From Acidovorax sp. HMWF029 (lineage in GTDB: Bacteria > Pseudomonadota > Gammaproteobacteria > Burkholderiales > Burkholderiaceae_C), in assembly GCF_003060895.1 (NCBI RefSeq), contig NZ_QAIH01000285.1:16848-58375 (forward strand): DNA of 41,528 nucleotides, read 5' to 3'. A program made the position numbers and the translations under genes. A model generated the notes under the pieces. The model did no database searches. It was not told the origin of the DNA and was given only the letters and a program-made list of their open reading frames with translations. Positions 26,438-36,358 of this stretch are shown piece after piece. Position 1 is the first letter of the stretch. Each line of letters begins with the position of its first letter.

Positions 26438-27358
26438 TCAGGGCCTGGCGTGCACCACGGCAAACCAGCCCCGGTCATCGGTCCAGGCATGGGCCTGCGT
26501 GAAGCCCGCGCGCTGCAGCATGTCGGTAAACACGCGCAGGGGGTACTTGTAGCTGTTCTCGGTGTGAATGCGCTCGCCCTGGTCGAACCGGCGACCACCG
26601 CCGGGCCACTGCACGTCAAAGTCCGCCATGGCCTCCAGGTGCATCTCGATGCGCGACTCTCCCTGGTTGAAGAATGCGCGGTGCCGCCACTGCTCCACGT
26701 CGAAGTTGCTGCCAATGAGCCGGTTCACGTGCCGCAGCACGTTGCGGTTGAAGGCAGCCGTCACGCCCGCTGCATCGTCGTAAGCGGCTTCGAGCACGTT
26801 CACGTCCTTGGGCAGGTCAATGCCAATCAGCAGGCCGCCGTCGTCGTCGATCAGCCCGCGCATGTGGGCCAGCAGGTCCATCGCATGGGGCGGGTCGAAG
26901 TTGCCGATGGACGAGCCCGGGTAGAACACCAGGCGCCCGGTGCGCGGAATGTCGTCGGGCAAGGCCACGCCCTGCGTCATGTCACCGGCCACGGCCCGTG
27001 CATCGATGGTAGGGAAGTCATCGCGCAGGCCCTGCACCGCCGCCTGCAAAAAGTCGGCAGAGATGTCCACCCCCACAAAACACGCTGGCTGCACCAGCCG
27101 GCACAGGGTGCGGGCCTTCTGGCAGTTGCCCGCGCCCAGCTCGACCAGCGTGCGCCCCACACCCACGGCACGGGCAATGTCGGCCGCATGCTGCTGCATG
27201 AGCGCGGTTTCGGTGCGGGTGGGGTAGTACTCGGGCAGGCGGGTGATTTCTTCGAACAGGCGGGAGCCGTGCTGGTCGTAGAAATACTTGGGTGAAATGC
27301 TCGCGGGCCGCTGGTTCAGGCCAAACGCGATGTCGTTGCAGGGGCTGGGCAAAGGCAT
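26438..27358 (-). CDS. egtD: L-histidine N-alpha-methyltransferase EgtD
   Basis: A 306-residue SAM-dependent methyltransferase that trimethylates histidine to hercynine, the first step of ergothioneine synthesis. It shows the family N-terminus ISPKYFYDQHGSRLFEEITRLPEYYPTRTE, SAM-binding LVELGAGNCQKARTLC, VGVDISADFLQ, YPGSSIGNFDP, and FNRNVLRHVNRLIGSNFD. The ATG at 27358 matches the normal start. The 286-bp gap to the divergent dioxygenase gene should carry promoters for both. Together with egtB it gives the core of the pathway, whose product protects against oxidative stress. Confidence 0.93.
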   Translation of the reverse strand: MPLPSPCNDIAFGLNQRPASISPKYFYDQHGSRLFEEITRLPEYYPTRTETALMQQHAADIARAVGVGRTLVELGAGNCQKARTLCRLVQPACFVGVDISADFLQAAVQGLRDDFPTIDARAVAGDMTQGVALPDDIPRTGRLVFYPGSSIGNFDPPHAMDLLAHMRGLIDDDGGLLIGIDLPKDVNVLEAAYDDAAGVTAAFNRNVLRHVNRLIGSNFDVEQWRHRAFFNQGESRIEMHLEAMADFDVQWPGGGRRFDQGERIHTENSYKYPLRVFTDMLQRAGFTQAHAWTDDRGWFAVVHARP

Positions 27359-27644
27359 GGGTTATGTCGAGGTGTCTCACGCGGCACGCATGCACCGCTG
27401 GTTCATCCAACGAGATCGCCCTGGAGCCCTGTGCGCTCCCCCACAGACCATCCCGCACCCGGGCGGTGGACTACAAAAACCCTACCGCCCACCGGCCATT
27501 GTGCGCCGCATCGATGACATGGTGTGCCTGCCATCGCTGCCGCAGCACGCTGCTGGAGCCGCACTGCATCGCCATATTCGCGGGAACTTCGCCCGGGGTC
27601 CCGCTCCAACGTTGCTGTGCCCAGCTTGTTCAAAGGAGTGCCCC

Positions 27645-28352
27645 ATGCCCGTCCACCCCGGCTCTGCGCCATCCAGCCCTCACGCCGCCCTCTCGCTGGG
27701 CATCGACACGCACACCGCCTCGGCTGCATGGCCCACGCGCAGGCGCCTGCTGCGGCAGGGGCTGTGGGGCGGAGCGCTGGTGGCCGCGCCCGCCCTGGTG
27801 CCTGCGGCCCTGGCGCAGGGGGCCTTGGCCCCCACGCCACGCCAGACCGAGGGGCCTTACTACCCCGTCCAGTTCCCGTCGGACAGCGATGGCGACCTGC
27901 TACGCAACGGCCCGATGCGCTATGTGGACGGCCAGCCCGTGTGGGTGGAAGGCCGGGTCACCGACACGCAGGGCGTGCCGCTGACGGGCGGCACGGTCGA
28001 GATCTGGCAATGCGATGCGGCAGGCCACTACCACCACCCCGGCGACGGCAACAAGGCCGCCCCCGCATTCCAGGGCTTTGGCCGCGTGGTGCTGGGCCGC
28101 GACGGGCGCTACCGCTTCCGCACCATCCGGCCCGCACCCTACACGGGGCGCACGCCCCACATCCATTTCAAGGTGCGCCTGCCTGATCGCGAGCTGCTGA
28201 CCACGCAGATGTATGTGGCGGGCGACCCTGGCAACGCGAGCGACTTCCTCTGGAGCCGCCTGGGCGCGGCAGAGCGTGCGGCCCTCACGGTTGCGTTTGC
28301 GCCGTCGGCCGATGGCATGCGTGCAGAGTTTGCGCTGGTGGTGCAGGCCTGA
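27645..28352 (+). CDS. Intradiol ring-cleavage dioxygenase with Tat signal
   Basis: A 235-residue protein. TRRRLLRQGLWGGALVAAPAL (31-51) is a twin-arginine signal, with cleavage likely near AALAQ (59). The rest is a protocatechuate 3,4-dioxygenase-like domain: QTEGPYY (67-73), VEIWQCDAAGHYHHPG with Tyr129, TIRPAPYTGRTPHIHFKV with Tyr166, His172 and His174. These are the four iron(III) ligands of the family. It should open catechol-like rings between the hydroxyls, but in the periplasm, which sets it apart from cytosolic PcaGH. AAGGAG precedes the ATG at 27645 by 6 bases. The short length and single gene suggest no separate alpha subunit. Natural substrate unknown. Confidence 0.87.
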   Translation: MPVHPGSAPSSPHAALSLGIDTHTASAAWPTRRRLLRQGLWGGALVAAPALVPAALAQGALAPTPRQTEGPYYPVQFPSDSDGDLLRNGPMRYVDGQPVWVEGRVTDTQGVPLTGGTVEIWQCDAAGHYHHPGDGNKAAPAFQGFGRVVLGRDGRYRFRTIRPAPYTGRTPHIHFKVRLPDRELLTTQMYVAGDPGNASDFLWSRLGAAERAALTVAFAPSADGMRAEFALVVQA

Positions 28353-28403
28353 TGTGCCGCCACCCGCCACAATCCACCACCTCATCAGCTCATCCGCCCC
28401 CGC

Positions 28404-29435
28404 ATGGACTCCGTCACCCAACTCGCCCTGGGCTCCGCCGTTTGCATTGCCACCCTGGGCCGCCGCACTGCCGTGTGGAAAGCCGCGCTGTGGGGCGGCA
28501 TTGCAGGCACGCTGCCAGACCTGGACGCGCTCATCGACCACGGCGACGCCATCCTCAACATGGTGCTGCACCGCTCGGAGAGTCATGCACTGCTCTACCT
28601 CACCTTGCTGTCGGCGCCGCTGGCCTGGCTGGTGTCGCGCCTGCACCAGGAGCCCAGCCTCTTCACCCGCTGGTGGCTGGCGTTGTGGCTGGCGCTGGTC
28701 ACCCACCCCTTGCTTGACTGGATGACGGTGTACGGCACGCAGTTGCTGCTGCCCTTCACCAACACGCCCTATGCGGTGGGCAGCGTTTTCATCATCGACC
28801 CTCTCTACACCCTGCCGCTATTGATGGGCGTGCTGCTGGCGCTACTGATGCGCCAGGACCGGGGCATCCGCTGGGCGCGTGCAGGACTGGTGCTGAGCAC
28901 AGCCTACCTGGGCTGGAGTGTGGGCGCACAGCAGATGGCCACCCAGCGGTTTCTTGCGCACGCCCCGGTTCCGCAGCTGGCACCCAGCAAATTGCTGGTC
29001 ACGGCCGCGCCCTTCAATACATTGCTGTGGCGCGCCGTGGCCGTGACGCCCACGCACTACTACGAGGGCTACTACGGGCTGCTGGACGGCGACCGGCCCG
29101 TGCGTTGGACCGCCCATGAACGCGGGGAGGCGCTGTACGTGCGCTATCAGAGCAATGCCCTGGTGGACCGGATTGCGCGGTTCAGCCGCGGCTTCTTCAA
29201 GATGAGCGAGGTCGAGGGCGAAGTTTTCATCACCGACCTGCGCATGGGCAACGATCCCACCTACACCTTTCACTTCAACCTGGGCACCCCGGCAGAGATG
29301 GCTGGGGGCCTGCGCCCCACCACCCAGCAGTGGCAGCGGCCCGACCTGGCCACCGCCCTTCCCTGGCTGTGGGCGCGCATGGGAGGCGCGGATGTGGTGC
29401 TGGCCCCGCCGCAGGCCGTGCACGGGCAGCCGTAG
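28404..29435 (+). CDS. Membrane-bound metal-dependent hydrolase, YdjM/DUF457-like
   Basis: A 343-residue inner-membrane protein. The first 30 residues (MDSVTQLALGSAV, then GGIAGTLPDLDALI) and the HRSESHALLYL (56-66) and THPLLDWMTVYGTQLLLPF segments give conserved His and Asp residues on membrane helices, as in LexA-regulated YdjM and related putative hydrolases. About four to five membrane helices lie in residues 1-165; the C-terminal part (about 190-343) is soluble and beta-rich. The reaction is not known for this group. It begins 51 bp after the dioxygenase stop, so the two may share a transcript. Confidence 0.82.
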   Translation: MDSVTQLALGSAVCIATLGRRTAVWKAALWGGIAGTLPDLDALIDHGDAILNMVLHRSESHALLYLTLLSAPLAWLVSRLHQEPSLFTRWWLALWLALVTHPLLDWMTVYGTQLLLPFTNTPYAVGSVFIIDPLYTLPLLMGVLLALLMRQDRGIRWARAGLVLSTAYLGWSVGAQQMATQRFLAHAPVPQLAPSKLLVTAAPFNTLLWRAVAVTPTHYYEGYYGLLDGDRPVRWTAHERGEALYVRYQSNALVDRIARFSRGFFKMSEVEGEVFITDLRMGNDPTYTFHFNLGTPAEMAGGLRPTTQQWQRPDLATALPWLWARMGGADVVLAPPQAVHGQP

Positions 29436-29663
29436 GGGCGCGAGCTCTCTGAAGCGCAGGTGTACTGCCCAAAACAGCGGCATCTGTGTCTTGTGAAGGG
29501 GCTGCCTGCGGCATACGCTGGGGCCATCCTTCCCGACCACACCACGCCACGCCATGCTCTCCATGCCCCGCCACCGCACTGGCTGCCACAAGAATCGGTG
29601 GACCGGCTGCACCCGCACCCTCATCGGCCACTTGAAGCCCGACCCGGGCTGCGGGGTGGTCAC

Positions 29664-30308
29664 ATGACACCCGCCACCCTGCTGGTCTTCTCGCTGGTGG
29701 CGCTGGTGGCCATCGCCACGCCAGGCCCCACGGTATTGCTGGCGCTGACCAACGGCGCACGCTACGGCGTGCGCCAGGCCGTCCCGGGCATGCTGGGGGC
29801 CGTGGTGTCCGACTTCGTGCTCGTGGGCGCCGTGGCGCTGGGGCTGGGCGCGCTGCTGGCCGCGTCAGAGTTCTGGTTCTCGGTGGTGAAGTGGCTGGGT
29901 GCGGCCTACCTGGCCTGGCTGGGGTGGCGACTGCTGGGCTCGCAAGGGGCACTGGATGTTGCATCCGCAGGTGGCGACACGGGCGCTGTGGGGGCGGCAG
30001 CCACGCCGCGCAGCATCTTCCTGCGTTCGTTTCTGGTGGCAGTCACCAACCCCAAGGGTTATCTTTTCTGCTCGGCGCTGTTGCCACAGTTCATCAACGC
30101 CAATGCACCACAGTGGCCACAGTACGTAACCATTGCGGTGGTGTTTGCCAGCCTCGACTTTGTGGTGATGCTGGCCTATGCGCTGGTCGGCGCACGCGCC
30201 GCCAAGCTTCTACACCGCCGCGCGGTGCGGTGGCTGGACCGCTGCTGCGGTGGTGCATTGCTGGCGCTGGCAGGCTCACTGGCTTTGTACCGCCGCAATG
30301 TGAGCTGA
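29664..30308 (+). CDS. LysE/RhtB-family amino acid exporter
   Basis: A 214-residue membrane protein with about six helices. It shows the family start TPGPTVLLALTNGARYGVRQAVPGMLGAV (19-47) and the second-half motif FLRSFLVAVTNPKGYLFCSALLPQFI. It should export an amino acid or homoserine-like compound across the inner membrane. The ATG at 29664 matches the conserved N-terminus; the frame upstream of it back to 29460 lacks coding features. The preceding 228 bp hold nothing else I can identify. Confidence 0.88.
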   Translation: MTPATLLVFSLVALVAIATPGPTVLLALTNGARYGVRQAVPGMLGAVVSDFVLVGAVALGLGALLAASEFWFSVVKWLGAAYLAWLGWRLLGSQGALDVASAGGDTGAVGAAATPRSIFLRSFLVAVTNPKGYLFCSALLPQFINANAPQWPQYVTIAVVFASLDFVVMLAYALVGARAAKLLHRRAVRWLDRCCGGALLALAGSLALYRRNVS

Positions 30309-30375
30309 CCAGCGCCGCTGCAAAGGCGCTTGCCGAGCGCTGCCCGCCATCACCACGGCGATGGCGAACGGCACA

Positions 30376-30966
30376 TCAGAAGCGCCAACCCAGACCCACG
30401 CCCACCAGCACAGGGTCTACCTTGAAGGTGCCCAGCTTGGCACCACCTGCAGTCACATCGGTCTTGATGAAGACCTTCTTCACGTCAAAGTTGAGGTACA
30501 GATTCTTGGCCAGTGGAATGTCCACGCCCACTTGCAGCGCGGGGCCAAAGCTGTTGCGGTCGATGTTCACACCGGCAGGCAGGTTCACGCTGGAGAAACG
30601 CGTGTAATTCAGGCCAGCGCCCACATAGGGCTTGAAGCCGGGAGCATCAAAGTGGTATTGCAGTAGCAGCGTGGGCGGCAGGTGCTTGAGCGAGCCAATG
30701 GCGGCGCCACCTGCGCGCAGTGTGTGCTTTTGCGGCACGGTAAGGATCAGCTCGGCTGCGAGATTCTGGTTGAAGAAGTACGTGATATCGACTTCAGGAA
30801 TCGCCTTGTTGTTGACCGTGAGGCCCAGAGGCGTGCTGTCCTTGTTGGCGCTGTCCAGGTGCACAGCACGTGCACGGACCATCCAGGGGCCTTCAGCCTG
30901 TTGCGCCAGGGCAGCGCCGGAAGACAGGACACACAGGGCAGCTACAGCCAGCAGGTTCTTTTTCAT
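30376..30966 (-). CDS. ompW: OmpW-family outer membrane protein
   Basis: A 196-residue precursor with a signal peptide ending SSGAALAQQ (cleavage after ALA). The mature part has WMVRARAVHLDS near the N-terminus, EVDITYFFNQNLAAELILTVPQKH, LPPTLLLQYHF, FKPYVGAGLNYTRF, and ends VDPVLVGVGLGWRF with the terminal Phe needed for outer-membrane insertion. It should form an eight-stranded barrel that passes small hydrophobic molecules. I chose the ATG at 30966 (MKKNLLAVAAL) because the signal peptide begins there. It is convergent with lysE. Confidence 0.92.
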   Translation of the reverse strand: MKKNLLAVAALCVLSSGAALAQQAEGPWMVRARAVHLDSANKDSTPLGLTVNNKAIPEVDITYFFNQNLAAELILTVPQKHTLRAGGAAIGSLKHLPPTLLLQYHFDAPGFKPYVGAGLNYTRFSSVNLPAGVNIDRNSFGPALQVGVDIPLAKNLYLNFDVKKVFIKTDVTAGGAKLGTFKVDPVLVGVGLGWRF

Positions 30967-31096
30967 GGTGATTTCGCATCGGTTGGACGGGGACGACCCC
31001 CGTGCATGTATTGAACCGCTGCGCTTGCCCACCGGCCTTGCCTTAACTCAAGCCCCCCGTACAAACCCTTAGACCTACATCAAGGCATGCCCATTT

Positions 31097-32083
31097 TCAG
31101 GCGTTGGACTTGCCGCGAAGGCGCTGCACCAACGTCACCCCTGCCAGCACCAACCCACCGGCCACAATGCCCACCACCGCGTTGAGCAGGTTCTCTGCCA
31201 CCACCTTCCACACCCCGCCCGCAGGCCATTGGCCTGCAGCGGCGGCTCCGGCCTCGACGGCATGGTGCAGCGCAGGCACGCCGTGCACCAGGATGCCGCC
31301 GCCCACCAGGAACATCGCCGCTGTGCCCGCCACAGACAAACCCTTCATCAGCCAGGGTGCAGCGCTCACAATGCCCGCACCCATCGCACGTGCCGCTCTG
31401 CTGGACTTTTTGCTGAGCCAAAGGCCCAGGTCGTCGAGCTTGACAATGCCCGCCACCAGGCCATAGACCCCCACCGTCATGATGACGGCAATGCCCGACA
31501 GCACAGCCACCTGCTGCGCGAAGGGAGCAGTAGCTACGGTGCCCAGGGTAATGGCAATGATTTCGGCCGACAGGATGAAGTCGGTCCGCACGGCGCCCTT
31601 GACCTTGTCTTTTTCAAACGCCACCAGGTCCACCGCCGGGTTGGCATTAGCCTTGGCATGGCTTTCGCGTTCGGCCGCGTCTTCATGCGGGGCATGCAGC
31701 AGCTTGTGCGCCACCTTTTCAAAGCCCTCAAAGCACAGGAAAGCACCGCCGACCATCAGCAGCGGCGTGACGGCCCAGGGGGCAAATGCACTGATCAGCA
31801 AGGCGGCAGGCACCAGAATGATCTTGTTGACCATAGAGCCCTTCGCCACGGCCCAAACGACAGGGATCTCGCGCTCGGCCCGCACGCCGGTGACTTGTTG
31901 GGCATTGAGCGCTAGGTCATCTCCCAGCACACCCGCCGTCTTCTGGGCGGCCACCTTGGTCATGACTGACACGTCATCGGCCATGGCAGCGCTCTTCTTG
32001 GCAGCAACCTTGGTCATGAGGGCCACGTCATCGAGGATGGTGGCGATATCGTCCAACAGGGCAAGCAGGCTGCCAGAGGCCAT
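31097..32083 (-). CDS. DUF808 family inner-membrane protein (YedI-like)
   Basis: A 328-residue membrane protein typical of DUF808. It begins [31 protein letters not shown] and repeats the pattern as [31 protein letters not shown], the family hallmark. Membrane helices are seen at [53 protein letters not shown], and two near the C-terminus. The central loop ([16 protein letters not shown]) is cytosolic. Function is unknown. It lies downstream of purL beyond a terminator, and 130 bp upstream of ompW. Confidence 0.88.
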   Translation of the reverse strand: MASGSLLALLDDIATILDDVALMTKVAAKKSAAMADDVSVMTKVAAQKTAGVLGDDLALNAQQVTGVRAEREIPVVWAVAKGSMVNKIILVPAALLISAFAPWAVTPLLMVGGAFLCFEGFEKVAHKLLHAPHEDAAERESHAKANANPAVDLVAFEKDKVKGAVRTDFILSAEIIAITLGTVATAPFAQQVAVLSGIAVIMTVGVYGLVAGIVKLDDLGLWLSKKSSRAARAMGAGIVSAAPWLMKGLSVAGTAAMFLVGGGILVHGVPALHHAVEAGAAAAGQWPAGGVWKVVAENLLNAVVGIVAGGLVLAGVTLVQRLRGKSNA

Positions 32084-32161
32084 GGGAGGTCCTTGGAATG
32101 GGATGAAAAGGGCCGACTATAGCAATGGCCCGGGTCACTCCCGCTCGTATCACCGCCCATG

Positions 32162-32183
32162 AAAAACGGGGCCGCAGCCCCGT
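32162..32183 (-). terminator. Rho-independent terminator after purL
   Basis: On the minus strand ACGGGGC (32183-32177) pairs with GCCCCGT (32172-32166) around a 4-base loop and is followed by TTTTT. It lies 30 bp past the purL stop. Confidence 0.85.
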
Positions 32184-32213
32184 TTCCCCGTCATGCCTGC
32201 TGCCAAGGCAGGA

Positions 32214-35200
32214 TCAGCCGACCCACTTGCGCGCATTGCGCCAGATGCGCATCCAGCCGCTGTGTTGCGCAGTGTCTTCGCTGGTCCAGCTCATCTGCAC
32301 ATTGCGGAACACGCGCTCGGGGTGCGGCATCATGGCTGTGAAGCGGCCGTCCGCCGTGGTCACGGCTGTCAGACCACCGGCGCTGCCGTTGGGGTTGAAG
32401 GGGTACTGCTCGGTGGCGCGGCCATGGTTGTCCACGTAGCGCATGGCAGCGATGGCCTTGCCGGCATTGCCCCGGTACTTGAAGTTGGCATAGCCCTCGC
32501 CGTGCGCCACCGCAATCGGCAGGCGGCTGCCCGCCATGCCTTGCAAGAACAAGCTGGGGGATTCGAGCACTTCCACCAGCGACAGGCGGGCTTCGAAGCG
32601 CTCGCTCTGGTTGGTGGTGAAGCGCGGCCAGTCTTGCGCGCCGGGGATGATGTCGGCCAGCTCGGCAAACATCTGGCAGCCATTGCATACGCCCAGGCCG
32701 AAGGTATCGGAGCGACCAAAGAAGCCCTGGAACTGCGCGGCCAGCACAGGGTTGAAGGTGATGGAGCGTGCCCAGCCAATGCCCGCACCCAGCGTGTCGC
32801 CGTAGCTGAAGCCACCGCAGGCGACCACGCCCTTGAAGTCTTCGAGCTTGACGCGGCCCGTCTGCAGGTCGGTCATGTGCACGTCAAACGCCTCGAAGCC
32901 TGCCTCGGTGAAGGCGTAGGCCATTTCGATGTGCGAGTTCACGCCCTGCTCGCGCAGGATGGCAACCTTGGGTTTGGCAAGGTTGAGGAACGGCGCGGCC
33001 ACATTGTCGGCCGCGTCGAACGTGAGGTGCACGTGCATGCCCGGGTCGGTGGGCTCGCCCGCTGCAGCGTGCTCGGCATCGGCGTTGGCAGGGTTGTCGC
33101 GCTGCTGGCAGATCTTCCAGCTCACGGCGTCCCACACCTGGTGCAGGTCGGCCAGCGGCGCGCTGAACACGGCCTTGGCATCGCGCCAGACCTGCAGCTC
33201 GCCCTTGCCTGCGTCGATCTCGGAGGATGCAGGGCGTGTCTTGCCCACGAAGTGACTGCACTTGGACAGGCCGTGCTCGCGCAGAGTCTGCATCACGTCG
33301 TTGCGCTCAGCGGTGCGCACCTGCAGCAGCACGCCCAGTTCTTCGTTGAACAGGGCCTTGAGGGTCAACTCATCGCGGCGCGCGCCCACTTGGCCTGCCC
33401 AGTTCTTGGCATCGCCCGTGTCCATGCGGCTGTCGTTGATGCCGTCGCCCTCAGTGACCAGCAGGTCCACATTCAGCGCCACGCCCACATGGCCTGCAAA
33501 AGCCATTTCGGCGGCTGCTGCCAGCAGGCCTCCGTCACTGCGGTCGTGGTAGGCCAGGATCTGGCCCTTGGCACGCAGCGCGTTCACGGCGTTGACGAGG
33601 TTGATCAGGTCTTGGGGGTCGTCCACATCGGGCACCACATCGCCGCTTTGCTCCAGCGTCTGGCCCAGAATGCTGCCGCCCATGCGATTCTGGCCCTTGC
33701 CCAGATCGATGAGCACCAGCGTGGTGTCGGCCTCGGTGGCGTTGAGCTGGGGCGTGAGGGTGCCGCGCACGTCGGACAGCGACGCAAATGCGCTCACGAT
33801 CAGACTGACGGGGGAAGTGACCTTTTTCTTGTCAGCGCCTTCGCTCCACTGCGTGCGCATAGACAAGCTGTCCTTGCCCACGGGGATGGACACGCCTAAA
33901 GCGGGGCACAGCTCCATGCCCACGGCCTTGACGGTTTCGTACAGCGCAGCGTCTTCGCCGGGTTCGCCGCAGGCCGCCATCCAGTTGGCGGACAGCTTCA
34001 CTCGGGGCAATTCGATGGGAGCGGCCAGCAGGTTGGTGATGGCCTCTGCCACCGCCATGCGGCCCGAAGCGGGCGCGTTGATGGCGGCCAGCGGTGTGCG
34101 CTCACCCATGCTCATGGCTTCGCCCGCAAAACCCTTGTAATCGGCCAGCGTCACGGCGCAATCGGCCACGGGCACCTGCCAGGGGCCGACCATCTGGTCG
34201 CGGTGGCTGAGGCCACCCACGGTGCGATCGCCGATGGTGATGAGGAAGCGCTTGGACGCCACCGTGGGGTGGGCCAGCACATCGATCACGGCCTTTTGCA
34301 GCGGCACACCGGTGAGCTGAATCGGTGCGAATTCACGCACCACCGTCTTCACATCACGGTGCATCTTGGGCGGCTTGCCCAGCAGCACGTTCATGGGCAT
34401 GTCCACGGGCAGCTTCTGGTCGTCGGCTGTGGCGGCGGGGTCGTGCAGCACCAGCTGGCGCTCTTCGGTGGCGGTGCCGATCACGGCAAACGGGCAGCGC
34501 TCGCGTTCGCAGAAGGCCTTGAACTGCTCCAGCGACTCGGGCGCAATGGCCAGCACGTAACGCTCTTGCGACTCGTTGCTCCAGATTTCCTTCGGGCTCA
34601 TGCCGGACTCTTCGAGCTGCACAGCGCGCAGGTCGAAGCGCGCGCCACGGCCTGCGTCGTTGGTCAGTTCAGGGAATGCGTTCGAGAGGCCGCCTGCCCC
34701 CACATCATGGATGGCCAGGATGGGGTTGGCCGCGCCTTGCGCCCAACAGTGGTTGATGACCTCTTGCGCACGGCGCTCGATCTCGGGGTTGCCGCGCTGC
34801 ACCGAGTCAAAGTCCAGTTCGGCCGCGTTGGTGCCGGTGGCCATGGAACTGGCCGCGCTGCCGCCCATGCCGATGCGCATGCCGGGGCCGCCCAATTGGA
34901 TGAGCAGCGAGCCAGCGGGGAATTCGATCTTCTTGGTCAGCTCGGCATCAATCACGCCCACACCGCCCGCGATCATGATGGGCTTGTGGTAGCCGCGCTG
35001 CACGCCAGCAACTTCCTGCTCGTATTCGCGGAAGTAGCCTGCCAGGTTGGGCCGGCCAAATTCGTTGTTGAACGCCGCGCCGCCCAAGGGGCCTTCAACC
35101 ATGATCTGCAGCGGGCTGGCAATGTGCTCAGGCTTGCCCACGGTGCTGCCCCAGAGCTTGGACACCGTGAAACCCGTCAGGCCCGCCTTGGGCTTGGAGC

Positions 35201-36221
35201 CCCGGCCCGTGGCGCCTTCGTCGCGGATCTCGCCGCCTGCGCCAGTGGACGCGCCCGGGAACGGCGAGATGGCCGTGGGGTGGTTATGGGTCTCCACCTT
35301 CATCAGCACATGCTGCGTAACGCTACTCTTTTGATAGCTATTAGCGCTTGATGGATGCGCGGAGGCAGCCATTTTTGCCACAAATCGCTCGACCTGATGG
35401 CCTTCCATGACCGAGGCGTTGTCCGAATACGCGATCACCGTGTGCTGGGGCGCCAGCTGGTGCGTGTTGCGGATCATGCCAAACAGGCTCTTGTCCTGCG
35501 CCACGCCGTCGATGGTGAACTGGGCGTTGAAGATCTTGTGGCGGCAGTGTTCGCTGTTGGCCTGGGCGAACATCATGAGCTCCACATCGGTGGGGTTGCG
35601 CTTGAGGCCATTGAACGCGTTGACGAGATAGTCGATTTCATCGTCGGCCAGCGCCAGGCCGAAGCGGGTATTGGCGGCCTCCAACGCAGCGCGGCCACCA
35701 GCCAGCACATCCACATGCTCCATGGGCGCAGGCTGCAGTTCCGTGAACAGGGCTGCTGCGGCGCTTCGGTCGGCCACCACGGATTCGGTCATCCGGTCAT
35801 GCAGCAAGGCGGCCACCTGGGCCAGTTGCTCGGCGGTCAGCTCAGGCGCCTTGCCCAGCAGGCCCGCCTTGAGGCTGATGCGGTACTCGGTGATGCGCTC
35901 CACGCGGCGGATGGCAATGCCGCAGTTGCGTGCAATGTCGGTGGCCTTGGACGCCCAGGGCGACAGCGTGCCCAGGCGGGGCGTGACGATGAGCACGGCA
36001 CCATCTTCAGGGCCAGCATACGGGTCGCCATAGGAGAGCAGAGCGGCCAGTCGTTCTTGGTCAGCGGGTGTAGGGGCCGCGTCGGTGGCAACCAGGTGCA
36101 CGAAACGCGCTGCAATGCCGCTGATCTTGGGGTGGATCGCCTCCAGGGCGGGTTGAAGTTGCTGGGCGCGGAAGGAGCTGAGGGCGTTGCCGCCCGCCAG
36201 CGTGGTCATGTGCAAGGTCAC
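32214..36221 (-). CDS. purL: Phosphoribosylformylglycinamidine synthase PurL (large single-chain form)
   Basis: About 1335 residues, the single-chain enzyme that converts FGAR, glutamine and ATP to FGAM in purine synthesis. It has [46 protein letters not shown] in the synthetase part, and a C-terminal glutamine amidotransferase with [10 protein letters not shown] (nucleophile Cys), AVAHGEGY and [10 protein letters not shown] prefer the GTG at 36221, giving [17 protein letters not shown], over the ATG at 36209 because relatives start this way as I recall; both lack a clear ribosome site. Residues about 282-301 ([20 protein letters not shown]) are encoded by repeat copy D. The gene is divergent from map. 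Confidence 0.95.
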   Translation of the reverse strand: MTLHMTTLAGGNALSSFRAQQLQPALEAIHPKISGIAARFVHLVATDAAPTPADQERLAALLSYGDPYAGPEDGAVLIVTPRLGTLSPWASKATDIARNCGIAIRRVERITEYRISLKAGLLGKAPELTAEQLAQVAALLHDRMTESVVADRSAAAALFTELQPAPMEHVDVLAGGRAALEAANTRFGLALADDEIDYLVNAFNGLKRNPTDVELMMFAQANSEHCRHKIFNAQFTIDGVAQDKSLFGMIRNTHQLAPQHTVIAYSDNASVMEGHQVERFVAKMAASAHPSSANSYQKSSVTQHVLMKVETHNHPTAISPFPGASTGAGGEIRDEGATGRGSKPKAGLTGFTVSKLWGSTVGKPEHIASPLQIMVEGPLGGAAFNNEFGRPNLAGYFREYEQEVAGVQRGYHKPIMIAGGVGVIDAELTKKIEFPAGSLLIQLGGPGMRIGMGGSAASSMATGTNAAELDFDSVQRGNPEIERRAQEVINHCWAQGAANPILAIHDVGAGGLSNAFPELTNDAGRGARFDLRAVQLEESGMSPKEIWSNESQERYVLAIAPESLEQFKAFCERERCPFAVIGTATEERQLVLHDPAATADDQKLPVDMPMNVLLGKPPKMHRDVKTVVREFAPIQLTGVPLQKAVIDVLAHPTVASKRFLITIGDRTVGGLSHRDQMVGPWQVPVADCAVTLADYKGFAGEAMSMGERTPLAAINAPASGRMAVAEAITNLLAAPIELPRVKLSANWMAACGEPGEDAALYETVKAVGMELCPALGVSIPVGKDSLSMRTQWSEGADKKKVTSPVSLIVSAFASLSDVRGTLTPQLNATEADTTLVLIDLGKGQNRMGGSILGQTLEQSGDVVPDVDDPQDLINLVNAVNALRAKGQILAYHDRSDGGLLAAAAEMAFAGHVGVALNVDLLVTEGDGINDSRMDTGDAKNWAGQVGARRDELTLKALFNEELGVLLQVRTAERNDVMQTLREHGLSKCSHFVGKTRPASSEIDAGKGELQVWRDAKAVFSAPLADLHQVWDAVSWKICQQRDNPANADAEHAAAGEPTDPGMHVHLTFDAADNVAAPFLNLAKPKVAILREQGVNSHIEMAYAFTEAGFEAFDVHMTDLQTGRVKLEDFKGVVACGGFSYGDTLGAGIGWARSITFNPVLAAQFQGFFGRSDTFGLGVCNGCQMFAELADIIPGAQDWPRFTTNQSERFEARLSLVEVLESPSLFLQGMAGSRLPIAVAHGEGYANFKYRGNAGKAIAAMRYVDNHGRATEQYPFNPNGSAGGLTAVTTADGRFTAMMPHPERVFRNVQMSWTSEDTAQHSGWMRIWRNARKWVG
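35322..35375 (+). repeat. Interspersed ~55-bp repeat, copy D, inside purL
   Basis: GCTACTCTTTTGATAGCTAT at the left and GATGCGCGGAGGCAGCCATTTT at the right align with copies A-C. It lies wholly in the purL coding region in the antisense direction and keeps the frame open: 54 bp, 18 codons. Confidence 0.75.
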
Positions 36222-36358
36222 GGTAGCGGCCTGTTGGGGGGTGTCAGGGGTAGAGGGTTGCTCCGGGCGCCAGCGTGCAGCCAAGCCCGGAGCCCGCCAT
36301 TTTACCGGGCATGGCCGCGCCGCCTGCGTGGCGCGGGGGCCAATGGGATAATCCGGGT

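Noticed and set aside
32193-33899. 568-codon plus-strand frame opposite purL
   Set aside because: Antisense shadow of a conserved enzyme; no start signal or motif.
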